Shown: positions 34,539 to 43,521, counted from the stretch's first letter. The stretch: 64,000 nt of DNA from Peptococcaceae bacterium (GCA_024655825.1 JANLFJ010000015.1:1-64000); one strand, 5' to 3'. Notes: generated by a model not told the origin, from the sequence alone. Translations and numbers: made by a program.

Positions 34539-35686
34539 TATGCCTGTATCAAATCGGCGGGATAGTTTGTCAATACTTCGGCGCCGTCCCCCCTTATCCA
34601 GATGGTGTCGGTAATGCGGGAACCCCCCGCTCCCGGCCTGTAGATTGAAGGCAGGAGTATATCCACGACCATATTGGCTTGTAACGTATAAGAAAAATTC
34701 TTGCCGATCATGGGATAGAATTCGGACTGCCTTAAGCCAATGCCGTGGCCAATGACATCCAGGAAGTCGGCGTCATCAAAGCCCGCTTCATAAATCTCCT
34801 GTCTTGCGGCCCTGTCCACTTCGCTGCACGGCACGCCCGGTTTCATAGCGGCGATTCCCGCACGCTGGGCCTTTTTCAAAACCTCATAAACCATTTTTTG
34901 TTCTTTTGGAACAGCGCCAACTGCCGCGGTCCTGCACATCTTGGCCGTGTAGCCCTGAACCCTTGCCCCGATATGGATAAGCACTATCTCTCCTTCTTTT
35001 ACCGTTTTGCTATCAGAAAAGGGGTGCGTAAGCATGGTTTTTTCGCCTGATACTATTTGTATCCTGAAAGGAGTTCCCTGCGAACCTGATTTCATGGCGG
35101 CATATTCTGCTTCCGCCGCCAGGTCGATTTCCCTCACTCCCGGCCTGATCGCTCTGACGGCAGCTTTCATTCCCGCAATAACGGCCTGTGAGGCTTTTTT
35201 GATCTTGTCAATTTCCTCGCAGTCCTTGACGGCCCGCAGCTTATAGATTATCCCGGATGCGTTGCAAAACTTCCCGGCATCAAAATGTTTTCTTAGCGTG
35301 TCGAACACGGCGAACCCGACAAAATATCGTTCAAATCCGATAACCGGGTTTGTATAGCCGAACTCCTTTATGATTTCAATAATAGAACCAGCCAGGGTTT
35401 CAGCAGGGAAACGGTAGCCCCTGACTTTTTCCAGGGCGCAGTTGGCCCGCACCCACGGAACGTCCAGGGAGAGCGTCGTGCCTTGCGGGGTTCCTTCCCG
35501 GGGAACGACCACAGCCATACACTCCACCTGCTCTATCCCGCCGAAATACAGGAGGTTTTCCCGGTCAACCAGCAGGCAGACATCTATCCCCTCCGCCCGC
35601 ATTGCTGACTGCAGCTTTTCCATCCTCTTTTTAAACGCCGTTTTATTCACCCCAACTCCCCCTTTAACCTCTTTAGTCTCATTCAT
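34538..35686 (-). CDS. M24 (pita-bread) fold protein without metal ligands, creatinase-like
   Basis: 382 residues with an N-terminal creatinase domain (about 15-150) and a C-terminal pita-bread domain. In metallopeptidases the ligands are two Asp, one His and two Glu. Here the first Asp region reads LIHIGARVQGYTAKMCRT (no Asp), the His remains in GHGIG, the EP motif reads VVDILLPSIY, and the last Glu is Thr in GSRITDTIWI. It is therefore unlikely to be an aminopeptidase. Creatinase and DMSP-lyase-like members of this fold work without that metal site. It overlaps the aldolase gene by ATGA; GTG at 35650 is an alternative start. Confidence 0.75.
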   Translation of the reverse strand: MNETKEVKGGVGVNKTAFKKRMEKLQSAMRAEGIDVCLLVDRENLLYFGGIEQVECMAVVVPREGTPQGTTLSLDVPWVRANCALEKVRGYRFPAETLAGSIIEIIKEFGYTNPVIGFERYFVGFAVFDTLRKHFDAGKFCNASGIIYKLRAVKDCEEIDKIKKASQAVIAGMKAAVRAIRPGVREIDLAAEAEYAAMKSGSQGTPFRIQIVSGEKTMLTHPFSDSKTVKEGEIVLIHIGARVQGYTAKMCRTAAVGAVPKEQKMVYEVLKKAQRAGIAAMKPGVPCSEVDRAARQEIYEAGFDDADFLDVIGHGIGLRQSEFYPMIGKNFSYTLQANMVVDILLPSIYRPGAGGSRITDTIWIRGDGAEVLTNYPADLIQA

Positions 35687-36690
35687 CCCGCCGTTTTGCG
35701 GCTCAATTCATAGGCCACCTCGATGATCAGGTCTTCCTGCCCGCCCACTGTTTTTCTTTTTCCCAGTTCCACCAGTACGTCCCGGGGGTCTACCTTGAAT
35801 TTTTCTGCCGCGCGCAGCGTATGAAGCAGGAAACTGCCGTACACGCCAGCCCAGCCCAGGGTCAAAGCGGCCCTGTCGATCGACTGGGGCCTGTGCATGA
35901 GGGGTCCAACCACCTCTTCGGCGGCATCCATGATCTTGTAGAGGTTTATTCCTGTTTCCACTTTTATTTTATCGAAAACCGCCGCGAGCACTTCCGTTTG
36001 GGCGTTGCCGGCCCCGGCCCCCAGTCCTTTCAACGTTCCGTCGATGAAGGAAGCGCCCGCTTCGTATGCGGCCAGGGAGTTGCCTATGGCCAGTCCCAGG
36101 TTGTTGTGGGCGTGATAGCCCACCGGAACCTGCACCGCGCTCCTCACGGCCTCGACGCGGCGCGCCACGTCCTGTGGAACCATAGCTCCGGCGGAATCGG
36201 TTATATACACGGCGTCGGCGCCGTAGCTTTCAAAAAGCTTGGCCTGTTCAACCACCTTTTCCACCGGCGCCATGTGCGCCATCATTAAAAAACCGATGGC
36301 TTCCAGGCCGAAGGACTTGGCCATCTTGATATGCTGCTCCCCGATATCCGCCTCGGTAACGTGCGTGGCCACGCGCACGACCTTCGCCCCATGCTTGACC
36401 GCCACTTCCAGGTCTTTTTTAGTCCCGATGCCGGGTATAAGCAGCACGTCCATTTTTGCCTTTTTCAAGACCGAAGAAACAGCTTTCAAGTAATCTTCGT
36501 CCGTCGCCTTGGAGAAACCGTACTGGAACGATGCTCCTCCCAGCCCGTCCCCGTGTCCCACTTCCACGGTATCGACGCCCGCGGAATCCAGGGTCTGGGC
36601 GATGGCCGCCATGTCCTCCGGCGACAACTGGTGGCTGACAGCGTGCATTCCATCCCTCAACGTGGTATCAAAAATCCTGACCTTTTTCAT
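35683..36690 (-). CDS. 4-hydroxy-2-oxovalerate aldolase
   Basis: 335 residues, DmpG/BphI/MhpE type. [18 protein letters not shown] carries the catalytic Arg-Asp and a metal-binding Asp, [17 protein letters not shown] follows, the metal-binding His pair is in [11 protein letters not shown], and the C-terminal communication domain is present. It splits 4-hydroxy-2-oxovalerate to pyruvate and acetaldehyde, which is channelled to the partner dehydrogenase. The two genes overlap by four bases. Normally it ends an aerobic meta-cleavage pathway; no oxygenase is nearby. Confidence 0.95.
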   Translation of the reverse strand: MKKVRIFDTTLRDGMHAVSHQLSPEDMAAIAQTLDSAGVDTVEVGHGDGLGGASFQYGFSKATDEDYLKAVSSVLKKAKMDVLLIPGIGTKKDLEVAVKHGAKVVRVATHVTEADIGEQHIKMAKSFGLEAIGFLMMAHMAPVEKVVEQAKLFESYGADAVYITDSAGAMVPQDVARRVEAVRSAVQVPVGYHAHNNLGLAIGNSLAAYEAGASFIDGTLKGLGAGAGNAQTEVLAAVFDKIKVETGINLYKIMDAAEEVVGPLMHRPQSIDRAALTLGWAGVYGSFLLHTLRAAEKFKVDPRDVLVELGKRKTVGGQEDLIIEVAYELSRKTAG

Positions 36691-37595
36691 TGAACGACCC
36701 TCCTTTCCCCGGAACCGCCGGTCTCTTTCGCCAGCAGGCTTGCGGCAATCCTTTCCCCGACGCCCAGGGCGGCAGCCGTAATTATATCAAGATTGCCGGC
36801 ATACCGGGGCAAATACAGGCCCTCGCCTTCCACCTCGATCATCACCGTCACCTTGTCCCCATCCAGCAGGGGAGGCAGTTTCATGGTATATCCCGGTACG
36901 TATTCTTTCACCTTTTCCACCATCTGCGCGACGCTGCGCGCGACAGCCTTCTCGTCGGGACTGGTTACACGGCAGTATATGGTGTTTCTCATCATTATGG
37001 GAGGTTCAGCCGGATTCAAAATAATGATCGCTTTGGCCCTCCTGGCTCCGCCAACCTTTACCAGGCTATCCGCCGTGGTCTGGGTGAACTCGTCTATGTT
37101 TTGCCGTGTTCCCGGTCCTGCGCTCCGGCTGGAGATGGTGGCCACGATTTCGGCGTATTCCACCCCGCAGGCCGCGTTTACAGCGGCCACAATAGGTACT
37201 GTGGCCTGCCCCCCGCAGGTCACCAGGTTCACGTTGACGCTCTCGATGTTGTCCTGCATATTGACAGCCGGGACAAGATACGGCCCAACCGCCGCCGGGG
37301 TCAGGTCGACTGCTGTTTTGCCGTGCTGCATAAGAAGCGGCGCATGTTTCAAATGGGCCTTGGCGCTGGTGCAATCAAAGACTATTTTTATTTCCTCGTC
37401 TCGCAAAATCGGCTCAATGCCCCCGGTGGAGGTCTTAAGTCCTAGCTGCGCCGCCAGTTTCAAACCTTCCGAATCCCCATAAATGCCTGATACCATCTCC
37501 AGCTCAATACTCCTGGCCCTGTTGACAATCTTAAACATCAGGTCCGTCCCGATGTTTCCGGGCCCCAGGATGGCGGCTTTTATCTTTTTCTTCAT
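36687..37595 (-). CDS. acetaldehyde dehydrogenase (acylating)
   Basis: 302 residues, DmpF/BphJ/MhpF type. The NAD-binding start is [18 protein letters not shown], the catalytic Cys lies in [17 protein letters not shown], and [10 protein letters not shown] and the C-terminal [14 protein letters not shown] are typical. It turns acetaldehyde, CoA and NAD+ into acetyl-CoA and forms a channelling complex with the aldolase. Confidence 0.95.
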   Translation of the reverse strand: MKKKIKAAILGPGNIGTDLMFKIVNRARSIELEMVSGIYGDSEGLKLAAQLGLKTSTGGIEPILRDEEIKIVFDCTSAKAHLKHAPLLMQHGKTAVDLTPAAVGPYLVPAVNMQDNIESVNVNLVTCGGQATVPIVAAVNAACGVEYAEIVATISSRSAGPGTRQNIDEFTQTTADSLVKVGGARRAKAIIILNPAEPPIMMRNTIYCRVTSPDEKAVARSVAQMVEKVKEYVPGYTMKLPPLLDGDKVTVMIEVEGEGLYLPRYAGNLDIITAAALGVGERIAASLLAKETGGSGERRVVQ

Positions 37596-37613
37596 GTTCG
37601 TATCCTCCCCGCA

Positions 37614-38405
37614 TCAATCACTGAATAAAACTTTTACACTCCCCAACCCGCCGAAAGCAGCGATAAACAGGTCGCCCGCCCTGACCTCCAGGGCTTTGGT
37701 CAAGGAACCGGAGAGAATTATTTCTCCTTTTTTCAGAGGAACCCCCATCGTGCCCAGCTTATTGGCCAGCCAGGCCACGGCCAAAGCCGGGTGCCCCATA
37801 ACCGCCGCGCCGGCCGCCGTCTCCACGATAATCCCGTTTTTTTCCAGCACAAGTCCCACATGTTTCAAATTGACCCTGTCCACCGGCACTAGCTGCGAAC
37901 CCAGTACAATACCGGCGCTGGAAGCATTGTCCGCAATGGTGTCCTGTATTTTGATCTTCCAGTCCTTAATCCTGCTGTCGATAACCTCGAAGGCGGGAAT
38001 TACTCCTTCCGTGGCCCTGAGAACGTCGGTTAAGGTTATGCCGGGACCCTGCAAATCCTCGCCCAGCACGAAAGCTATTTCCGCCTCGACCTTGGGCTGG
38101 AGCAAGGTTCCGGTGCTGACCGGCGCCTCCTCGTCCCAGACCATGCTGTCAAAAAGGTGCCCGTAGTCCGGTTCTCCTACCCCCAAAAACTGCTGCATGG
38201 CTTTGCTGGTCAGGCCGATCTTTTTTCCGACAATCCTCTTTCCTTCCCCAACCGCCATTTCAACGTTTTCCAGCTGTATCCTGTACGCTTCTTCGATTGA
38301 CAGGTCCGGTTTTCTTTCCGTCAGGGCCGGAATGGGCTGTTTCTCCTTCGCCGCCTGCCTTAATTCGGCTGCCAGGCGGCTGATCTCTTCACTTGTCACC
38401 CGCAA
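37614..38405 (-). CDS. 2-oxopent-4-enoate hydratase / 4-oxalocrotonate decarboxylase family protein
   Basis: 263 residues. KIGLTSKAMQQFLGVGEPDYG, PKVEAEIAFVLGEDL (metal-binding Glu pair), AFEVIDSRIKDWK and MGHPALAVAWLANKLG are family motifs. The hydratase adds water to 2-hydroxypenta-2,4-dienoate to make 4-hydroxy-2-oxovalerate, the aldolase substrate; the decarboxylase is a close homologue and cannot be excluded. It lies 18 bases before the dehydrogenase gene. Confidence 0.9.
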   Translation of the reverse strand: MRVTSEEISRLAAELRQAAKEKQPIPALTERKPDLSIEEAYRIQLENVEMAVGEGKRIVGKKIGLTSKAMQQFLGVGEPDYGHLFDSMVWDEEAPVSTGTLLQPKVEAEIAFVLGEDLQGPGITLTDVLRATEGVIPAFEVIDSRIKDWKIKIQDTIADNASSAGIVLGSQLVPVDRVNLKHVGLVLEKNGIIVETAAGAAVMGHPALAVAWLANKLGTMGVPLKKGEIILSGSLTKALEVRAGDLFIAAFGGLGSVKVLFSD

Positions 38406-38426
38406 GTTCCTCCTTTTTTCGTTGTT

Positions 38427-39329
38427 TTAATGTGTTCCCCGGCCTGCACGGCACCCCGTTTTATCATGCAAGCGCTTTTGCAAAGCTTCGACCAGGAGCC
38501 TGGCCAGGTGTTTCTTGTCATAATTCTTTTTAAGCCCGTCTATCAACACCGGGATCGCTGTCCTAACCTCGTCGTGCGGGCCGGGTAAAGCGACCAGCAG
38601 GCAGCCGCCGTACGCTCCCACGCCGATTCTCACGCCGTCCTTGACATGCCTGCCCTGGCCCTGGGTGAACTTGACGATATAAGGGGTGGCCGCCTCCGGG
38701 TCTAGGCTCTGGATGGCTTCGATGCTAAAATCCTTGTTTTCCGCGCCGACCCCGCCGGTGGTAATGACCACGCCGGAATTGCCCGCGGCCTCGCTCAGCT
38801 CGCGCACTATGTCTTCAAGCGCGTCTTTGAGCACGGCCCCTCTTTCCACGATATATCCGGCTTCTTCCATCTTTTTGGAAATATACGGTGTATTGGTATC
38901 CTCTATCTGACCCTCGATTATTTCGAAACCGGTAGGAAATACCTTTACCCTGCCTTTCTTCCTGGCGATCATTTCCCGGACGATCCCCTGCGAACGTTCA
39001 AGGGCCAGCCTCGCCTCTCCTTCTTCCAGGGCAAGGCAGCCCAGTATCCCCTCGGAATGAATGTCCGTATAAGGAGTGGTCACAACACCTTCTATCTTTT
39101 CCATCGCTCGAAGCAGCGCTTCTTTCTTGCCGAAAACCTGCTCTGCTTCCACGGTATCCTGCAAAATATCCACCGCGACCTGGTCGCTGCGCACATCAAC
39201 CACGACCACTTTTTCCTGCGGCAGCTTCAAGGTATCGGCCACGGCTCCGGCCAGCTTTGTCAGGTTGACGTTTTCAAGCCTGATGCCGGTAATCCTGAGT
39301 TCCGTTTTCTCCAACAGATTAAGCTGCAT
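38427..39329 (-). CDS. molybdopterin-binding (MoaB/CinA-like) domain protein
   Basis: 300 residues. The C-terminal half has SGVVITTGGVGAENKDFSIE and VALPGPHDEVRTAIPVL, matching the MoCF/MoaB nucleotide-binding fold found in MoeA, Mog and CinA. The N-terminal half (RLENVNLTKLAGAVADTLKL, VVVDVRSDQVAVDIL) is not recognised. MoaB-fold proteins adenylylate or insert molybdopterin, but catalytic function here is unproven. It is two bases from the NadC-like gene, so the two are probably made together. Confidence 0.7.
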   Translation of the reverse strand: MQLNLLEKTELRITGIRLENVNLTKLAGAVADTLKLPQEKVVVVDVRSDQVAVDILQDTVEAEQVFGKKEALLRAMEKIEGVVTTPYTDIHSEGILGCLALEEGEARLALERSQGIVREMIARKKGRVKVFPTGFEIIEGQIEDTNTPYISKKMEEAGYIVERGAVLKDALEDIVRELSEAAGNSGVVITTGGVGAENKDFSIEAIQSLDPEAATPYIVKFTQGQGRHVKDGVRIGVGAYGGCLLVALPGPHDEVRTAIPVLIDGLKKNYDKKHLARLLVEALQKRLHDKTGCRAGRGTH

Positions 39330-39330
39330 G

Positions 39331-40149
39331 TCAGCCCTCCTCCACGTGAACTACGTCCATTTTAAGGTCCAGCAGGGGGGCATCGATTATTTGGGAACCG
39401 ATATCCAAAATATCCACGTCATATTCTATAAATACGGGTATATCGCTGATCTTGACCGAGCCGGCAAAAGCGAGTTGGATCCTATCTCTCATCCCCGCTT
39501 CTTTCACTTTGCGGCTTACTTTCAGCAGATCTTCCGGGGAACCGGTATCCACCATTAATACATGAGCCCCTCCACGCAGCGCGGCTTCCGTTTCCGAAAC
39601 GATTTCCTCAGCCTCTCCCCTCAGCTGCACCACTTTGACATGGTCAAAAAAACCGCCGACCGCTTCCAGGGCCTTGGCTACACCCCCGAATATGCGCACA
39701 TAGTTCTTGTCCAGGTAAAGAAAGGGCCCTTCGACAATCCTGCTGGCCGCGCCTCCAGTCACGATGGCCTGGCGGACCAGGTGTTTCATTTCAACCGGCA
39801 TCTTTTTCCAGGCGCCGCATACAATCTTTACCTTGCCCCGGGCCAGCTCGACGGCTTTCCGGGAAGCCGTGGCAATCCCGGAAGGTTTTGCTATACAGCC
39901 CATCACCAGGTCCTCGGCCAGGGCGATGGTTTTAGGATTTCCCGCAAAAGAAAGGATCACCTGTCCTTTCTCTACAGGAGTGCCGTCATCCACCTGCAGG
40001 TGGATGACGGCTCCCAGGGAGTTCAGTTTTTCTCCGGCCTGCGCCATTCCGCAGAGAACACCCCGCCCCTCTATCGTGACGTTGGCCTGAACCCTTCTTT
40101 TCATAACTGGTGCAAAAATGTCGTCACGCAGGTCCCCGGCAGTTCTCAT
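39331..40149 (-). CDS. NadC/ModD-like phosphoribosyltransferase-fold protein with altered active site
   Basis: 272 residues. KPSGIATASRKAVELARGKV corresponds to the SGIAT helix of quinolinate phosphoribosyltransferases, and the barrel ends in LAFAGSVKISDIPVF and VDILDIGSQIIDAPLLDLKM. However, the usual DTRKTTPG loop is replaced by CGAWKKMPVEM and the KDNH loop by LYLDKNYVRIF, so substrate or reaction should differ from NadC. ATG at 40149 is fixed by AGGAGG five to six bases upstream; a reading 13 codons longer overlaps the transporter gene. Confidence 0.72.
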   Translation of the reverse strand: MRTAGDLRDDIFAPVMKRRVQANVTIEGRGVLCGMAQAGEKLNSLGAVIHLQVDDGTPVEKGQVILSFAGNPKTIALAEDLVMGCIAKPSGIATASRKAVELARGKVKIVCGAWKKMPVEMKHLVRQAIVTGGAASRIVEGPFLYLDKNYVRIFGGVAKALEAVGGFFDHVKVVQLRGEAEEIVSETEAALRGGAHVLMVDTGSPEDLLKVSRKVKEAGMRDRIQLAFAGSVKISDIPVFIEYDVDILDIGSQIIDAPLLDLKMDVVHVEEG

Positions 40150-40177
40150 GATGACCTCCTGTAGAAATAGATTAGGC

Positions 40178-41422
40178 TCAGCCTTCAAAATCCTTCCGCT
40201 CGGCGATCAGCGAGACAAGAACTCCGCCCAGTAAGGCCCAGAAGGGCGAACTTATCTTCAGGATAGTGATTCCCGACATGGCGATAACCAGGGCGAAAAA
40301 GGCTCCCGTCCGGAATTTCCTGGTGCTGAAACCGTACTCGAAAGAGCTGATCAGCACGCCTATCATGGCCAGGCCGGCCACAATGCTGATCAAAGAACTC
40401 GGCAGCCCGCTGACGAATGTCACCGCTATGCTGGCAATCAAGCCGAACCCGCCGAACAGGACGCCGTTGACAACAGTGGCCACGTACCTGCCCTCCTTGG
40501 CTTCCCCGGCTTCCTCCGAAGAGCATATGGCCGTCATCGGGCCGGCTATATTGGCGTTATGCCCGCCGAAAAATGCGGTGATCATCCCCCCGATGCCGCT
40601 GACTATGGTCATGGCGTTGATGGGCGGTTTATACCCCTGGGCAACCAGCACCCCATAGGCCTGGGCATTTTCTGCTCCCATTACGAGGACAGCGAGAGGA
40701 ATGGCAATGGAAAGGATGGCCCCGGTCCCAAAGGTGGGTATTACCAATTCAGGCCCAATCAAGGTGTACTTGACCCCGGAAAAATTCAGCTGCCCGGCAA
40801 AACCAGCGGCGGCGATACCGAGAACAAGCGCCGTCAGGATGGGCGGCAGTTTCTTGGAAATCTTCGGCGCCAGGAAATAGCCGGCCAGCGTTAAAAAACC
40901 GATCAAGGGAGCCGCTTTGGTGGAAGTGACGATCCCCGTGCCAAATCTTATCATGGCGCCGGCAATCATGGCCATAACAATAGGCACCGGCAGCCACTTC
41001 ATCACTTTGCCGATCAACCCCGATAACCCGAGGATAAGCACTATTATGCCCGCCAGCAGGTAGGCTCCTGCCGCATCGGAGATGGAGTTGGCCTTCAGGG
41101 CGTCGATGAGCATCACGGCCCCGGGGATTGACCAAGCGCCGTTAATGGGCTGCTTGTATTTCAGCCCGAAGAATATGCTGATCAACCCGCCGAAAAAGTA
41201 CACGGCAAAAAGCCAGGAGATGGTCTGGCCAGGGGTGAGTTTCCCGGCCTGGGCGGCATTCATAATGATGAGCGCAGGACCGGTGCAGCCAAAGACTGCG
41301 GCCACGACTCCGGCTGTTACCGTTTTGGCGTTGAAATGCTTGGAAAAATCCGCTATTCCGCTGGCAAACCCGGGGGCTTTTTCCATGATGCCTTTATTGC
41401 TGTTGGCAGTTTCGGTACTCAT
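40178..41422 (-). CDS. BenE-family benzoate-type transporter
   Basis: 414 residues with about 12 membrane helices. AVFGCTGPALIIMNAAQAG, PINGAWSIPGAVML and FFGGHNANIAGPMTAICSSEEAG are characteristic of BenE proton symporters related to the NCS2/sulphate-permease fold. It probably imports an aromatic or heterocyclic acid into the cell. ATG at 41422 with AAAGGAG upstream; the longer reading from 41518 overlaps the preceding gene region without a ribosome site. Confidence 0.88.
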   Translation of the reverse strand: MSTETANSNKGIMEKAPGFASGIADFSKHFNAKTVTAGVVAAVFGCTGPALIIMNAAQAGKLTPGQTISWLFAVYFFGGLISIFFGLKYKQPINGAWSIPGAVMLIDALKANSISDAAGAYLLAGIIVLILGLSGLIGKVMKWLPVPIVMAMIAGAMIRFGTGIVTSTKAAPLIGFLTLAGYFLAPKISKKLPPILTALVLGIAAAGFAGQLNFSGVKYTLIGPELVIPTFGTGAILSIAIPLAVLVMGAENAQAYGVLVAQGYKPPINAMTIVSGIGGMITAFFGGHNANIAGPMTAICSSEEAGEAKEGRYVATVVNGVLFGGFGLIASIAVTFVSGLPSSLISIVAGLAMIGVLISSFEYGFSTRKFRTGAFFALVIAMSGITILKISSPFWALLGGVLVSLIAERKDFEG

Positions 41423-41469
41423 AAACTGTCTCCTTTCATAAGTATACTTGACAATCGTTATACTAGAGA

Positions 41470-42909
41470 CTAGGATTTCTGAATAATTGCCGGGTCGACA
41501 CCGCGCTGGCGCAGCCATTTGGGAAGTAATTCTTCATCGACCAGCTTGTTGACCTGGGGAGCCTTTTCTTTCAGCAGCTTGGCCAGTGATTCGCTGACAT
41601 TGATCCCACCCGCGGCGCCGTCAAAAATGATGACCTTGTCTGTCTTCGCGGTGTGGTAGGCGAATTTCATGGCCGCATCCAGGCTGTCCGCCACCACGGA
41701 ACAAGACATGTATTCAATATTCTGCGGGTCGCGGTTCATGACCTCGGCCTGCTCTCTTCCCACGACCACCGTCGGTATGTGCTCACTGAAAAAGGCGCTC
41801 GGGTACCCTCCCCAGGCGTAATTGTGAACAGCCATCTTAATGGCCGGGTTCACAGGCGGCACGTCCTTGACGAGGGGACCGTTCTTTCCGTAGAAGGCTT
41901 CCGTATACCATGTATACGGCGGCAGCGGCACGTCCAGGTCAAAAAGGTCCATGTTGGCCCCGGTGAAGTTGGCATAAATGACGCCGGCCGCAAAAACGTA
42001 GGGAACCGGGCAGGGGAAATCCAATGCGGCAATACATTCATCGATCTCGCCAAGCAGGGTCATTATTTTCCCGTAGTTTTTGCAGCCGCCCACAGTGACC
42101 CTGTCGTTCAAGGCGTAAAGATCGTTATCCGCATCTACCCCGACGACACCCGATGGCGACATGTCCAGGAAAGCGGCAAAGGCAAATTTTTTTTGCACAA
42201 ATTCGGAAGCGAAAATGGAGCGCGCCACGAAGTTTGCCGCTCTCGGACCGAGGTTCTGGTGATAGGTGGAACGTGTCTCAATCCTGGCATAAGACATGCC
42301 GAACGGTTTCACAGCCCTGTCGACCTGGCGGTGGAAGTGCACTTCCCTCACGTCCGAGTTGTGCACGTGCACAATCCAGTCCGCGTCATAGACAGCCTTG
42401 ATGCCGTAAAGGGTGCCTATTTCGGTTTCGATGGGAATACCCTCGTCGACAGGAGCGACGCCCTTCACTTTCCCCTTGTAATACTCATCCAGCTTAAACG
42501 ATTTCATGTACTCCTCGGTTTCACGGAACCGCAAGCCCACGCCGGCCCTCAATCGAACATTCTCCGTGCCGGTCTTGCGGACGATGACGTCCCTGACCGC
42601 CCTCAATAGTTCCGCGTAAGGCTCGCCGCCGAGCAGCGTAAAACCGTGGTGCGACGCGCAAACATTGACAGAGTCTCCAGGTTTAATCATGCTCATATCG
42701 ACCTTTTCCAGGGCCTTTTCGGCAGCTTCCCTCACCGCCGGAACACCCTTTTCGCCCGGGTAAATCACTTCCGGGGTATCGGGAAAAAGGTCTTTTAACA
42801 CGATTGAAGTCATTTCCGGGTATTCCGAGACCCTCTTGGTAATGTATTTAGGATCGACCCCGTATTGAGAAACCCGGGGTTTTTGTGGGGTTATAACCGC
42901 CCTATTCAT
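41470..42909 (-). CDS. divergent LarA-like (lactate racemase superfamily) protein
   Basis: 479 residues, not matched to a characterised family. Several stretches run parallel to nickel-dependent lactate racemase LarA: GDSVNVCASHHGFTLLGG (LarA has a D-H-T-R-P motif here), YDADWIVHVHNSDVREVHFHR (LarA's His-containing loop) and DSLDAAMKFAYHTAKTDKVI near the C-terminus. LarA's Lys-bearing SGGRKS loop, which holds the nickel-pincer cofactor, is not recognisable. It may be an isomerase or hydratase on a hydroxyacid. It is one base from the ferredoxin gene, so the two may work together. Confidence 0.5.
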   Translation of the reverse strand: MNRAVITPQKPRVSQYGVDPKYITKRVSEYPEMTSIVLKDLFPDTPEVIYPGEKGVPAVREAAEKALEKVDMSMIKPGDSVNVCASHHGFTLLGGEPYAELLRAVRDVIVRKTGTENVRLRAGVGLRFRETEEYMKSFKLDEYYKGKVKGVAPVDEGIPIETEIGTLYGIKAVYDADWIVHVHNSDVREVHFHRQVDRAVKPFGMSYARIETRSTYHQNLGPRAANFVARSIFASEFVQKKFAFAAFLDMSPSGVVGVDADNDLYALNDRVTVGGCKNYGKIMTLLGEIDECIAALDFPCPVPYVFAAGVIYANFTGANMDLFDLDVPLPPYTWYTEAFYGKNGPLVKDVPPVNPAIKMAVHNYAWGGYPSAFFSEHIPTVVVGREQAEVMNRDPQNIEYMSCSVVADSLDAAMKFAYHTAKTDKVIIFDGAAGGINVSESLAKLLKEKAPQVNKLVDEELLPKWLRQRGVDPAIIQKS

Positions 42910-43521
42910 TTATTTTCCCTCCTTCCCGGCTTCCCTGACCGCGTCAAGAAGCTTTATGTCCTCGTTGAAATAAAACCCCCGGTGGTTATATTTCTCTTTC
43001 ACTTCTTCCGGTATTTCCCAGGCCGTCGGCGTCCTCCCGTACCACTGGAAACCGCCTTCCGGCCGTTTGGGCTTAACCCCGTTGGCCTCCAGAAGACGCA
43101 GTACCGGCTGGATGCATTCCACCTTGCAGCCTGTTCTTATGCCGGTCAAAAGTGATACCTCTTCCGGGGAAACCGCCCCTTTCAGTATTGCGGCAGCAGC
43201 TTCTTCCGCGCGTGTAGCCGTGCAGTAGCAGATAATCTGTTCCGGATTGAGTTTGGCTTTTTTGCATAATCCTTCGATTTTTTCGTACGGCAGGTCATCA
43301 ATACGCACGAAAACCTTGTAAGGCTTATCCAGCTTTTCCATTGTCACCGCGTAGGAAGGGCACCTCTGATTGCAGTTCCCGCACCCGCGGCATTTCTCCA
43401 CATCCACCTTCGCTTTCCGGCCATTCATTTTAATAGCCAGCGTAGGGCATACCTTGACGCATGTCTGGCACCCTGTGCATTTTTCTTCATCGATCCTGGC
43501 AACCATGGTGATCAGCTTCAT
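42910..43521 (-). CDS. 2[4Fe-4S] ferredoxin fused to a BFD-like [2Fe-2S] domain
   Basis: 203 residues. Two ferredoxin motifs use Cys 15, 18, 21, 25 and Cys 44, 47, 50, 54. A second domain has CYC at 98-100 and CKVEC at 132-136 with the TGIRTGC helix, as in bacterioferritin-associated ferredoxin-like [2Fe-2S] domains. The C-terminal 60 residues have no recognised domain (FQWYGRTPTAWEIPEEVK). It is the first gene of the operon. It should carry electrons to or from a redox step in the pathway. ATG behind GGAGGCGGG. Confidence 0.85.
   Translation of the reverse strand: MKLITMVARIDEEKCTGCQTCVKVCPTLAIKMNGRKAKVDVEKCRGCGNCNQRCPSYAVTMEKLDKPYKVFVRIDDLPYEKIEGLCKKAKLNPEQIICYCTATRAEEAAAAILKGAVSPEEVSLLTGIRTGCKVECIQPVLRLLEANGVKPKRPEGGFQWYGRTPTAWEIPEEVKEKYNHRGFYFNEDIKLLDAVREAGKEGK

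Noticed and set aside
34538-35686. Xaa-Pro aminopeptidase annotation
   Set aside because: Four of five metal ligands are absent, so peptidase activity is not supported.
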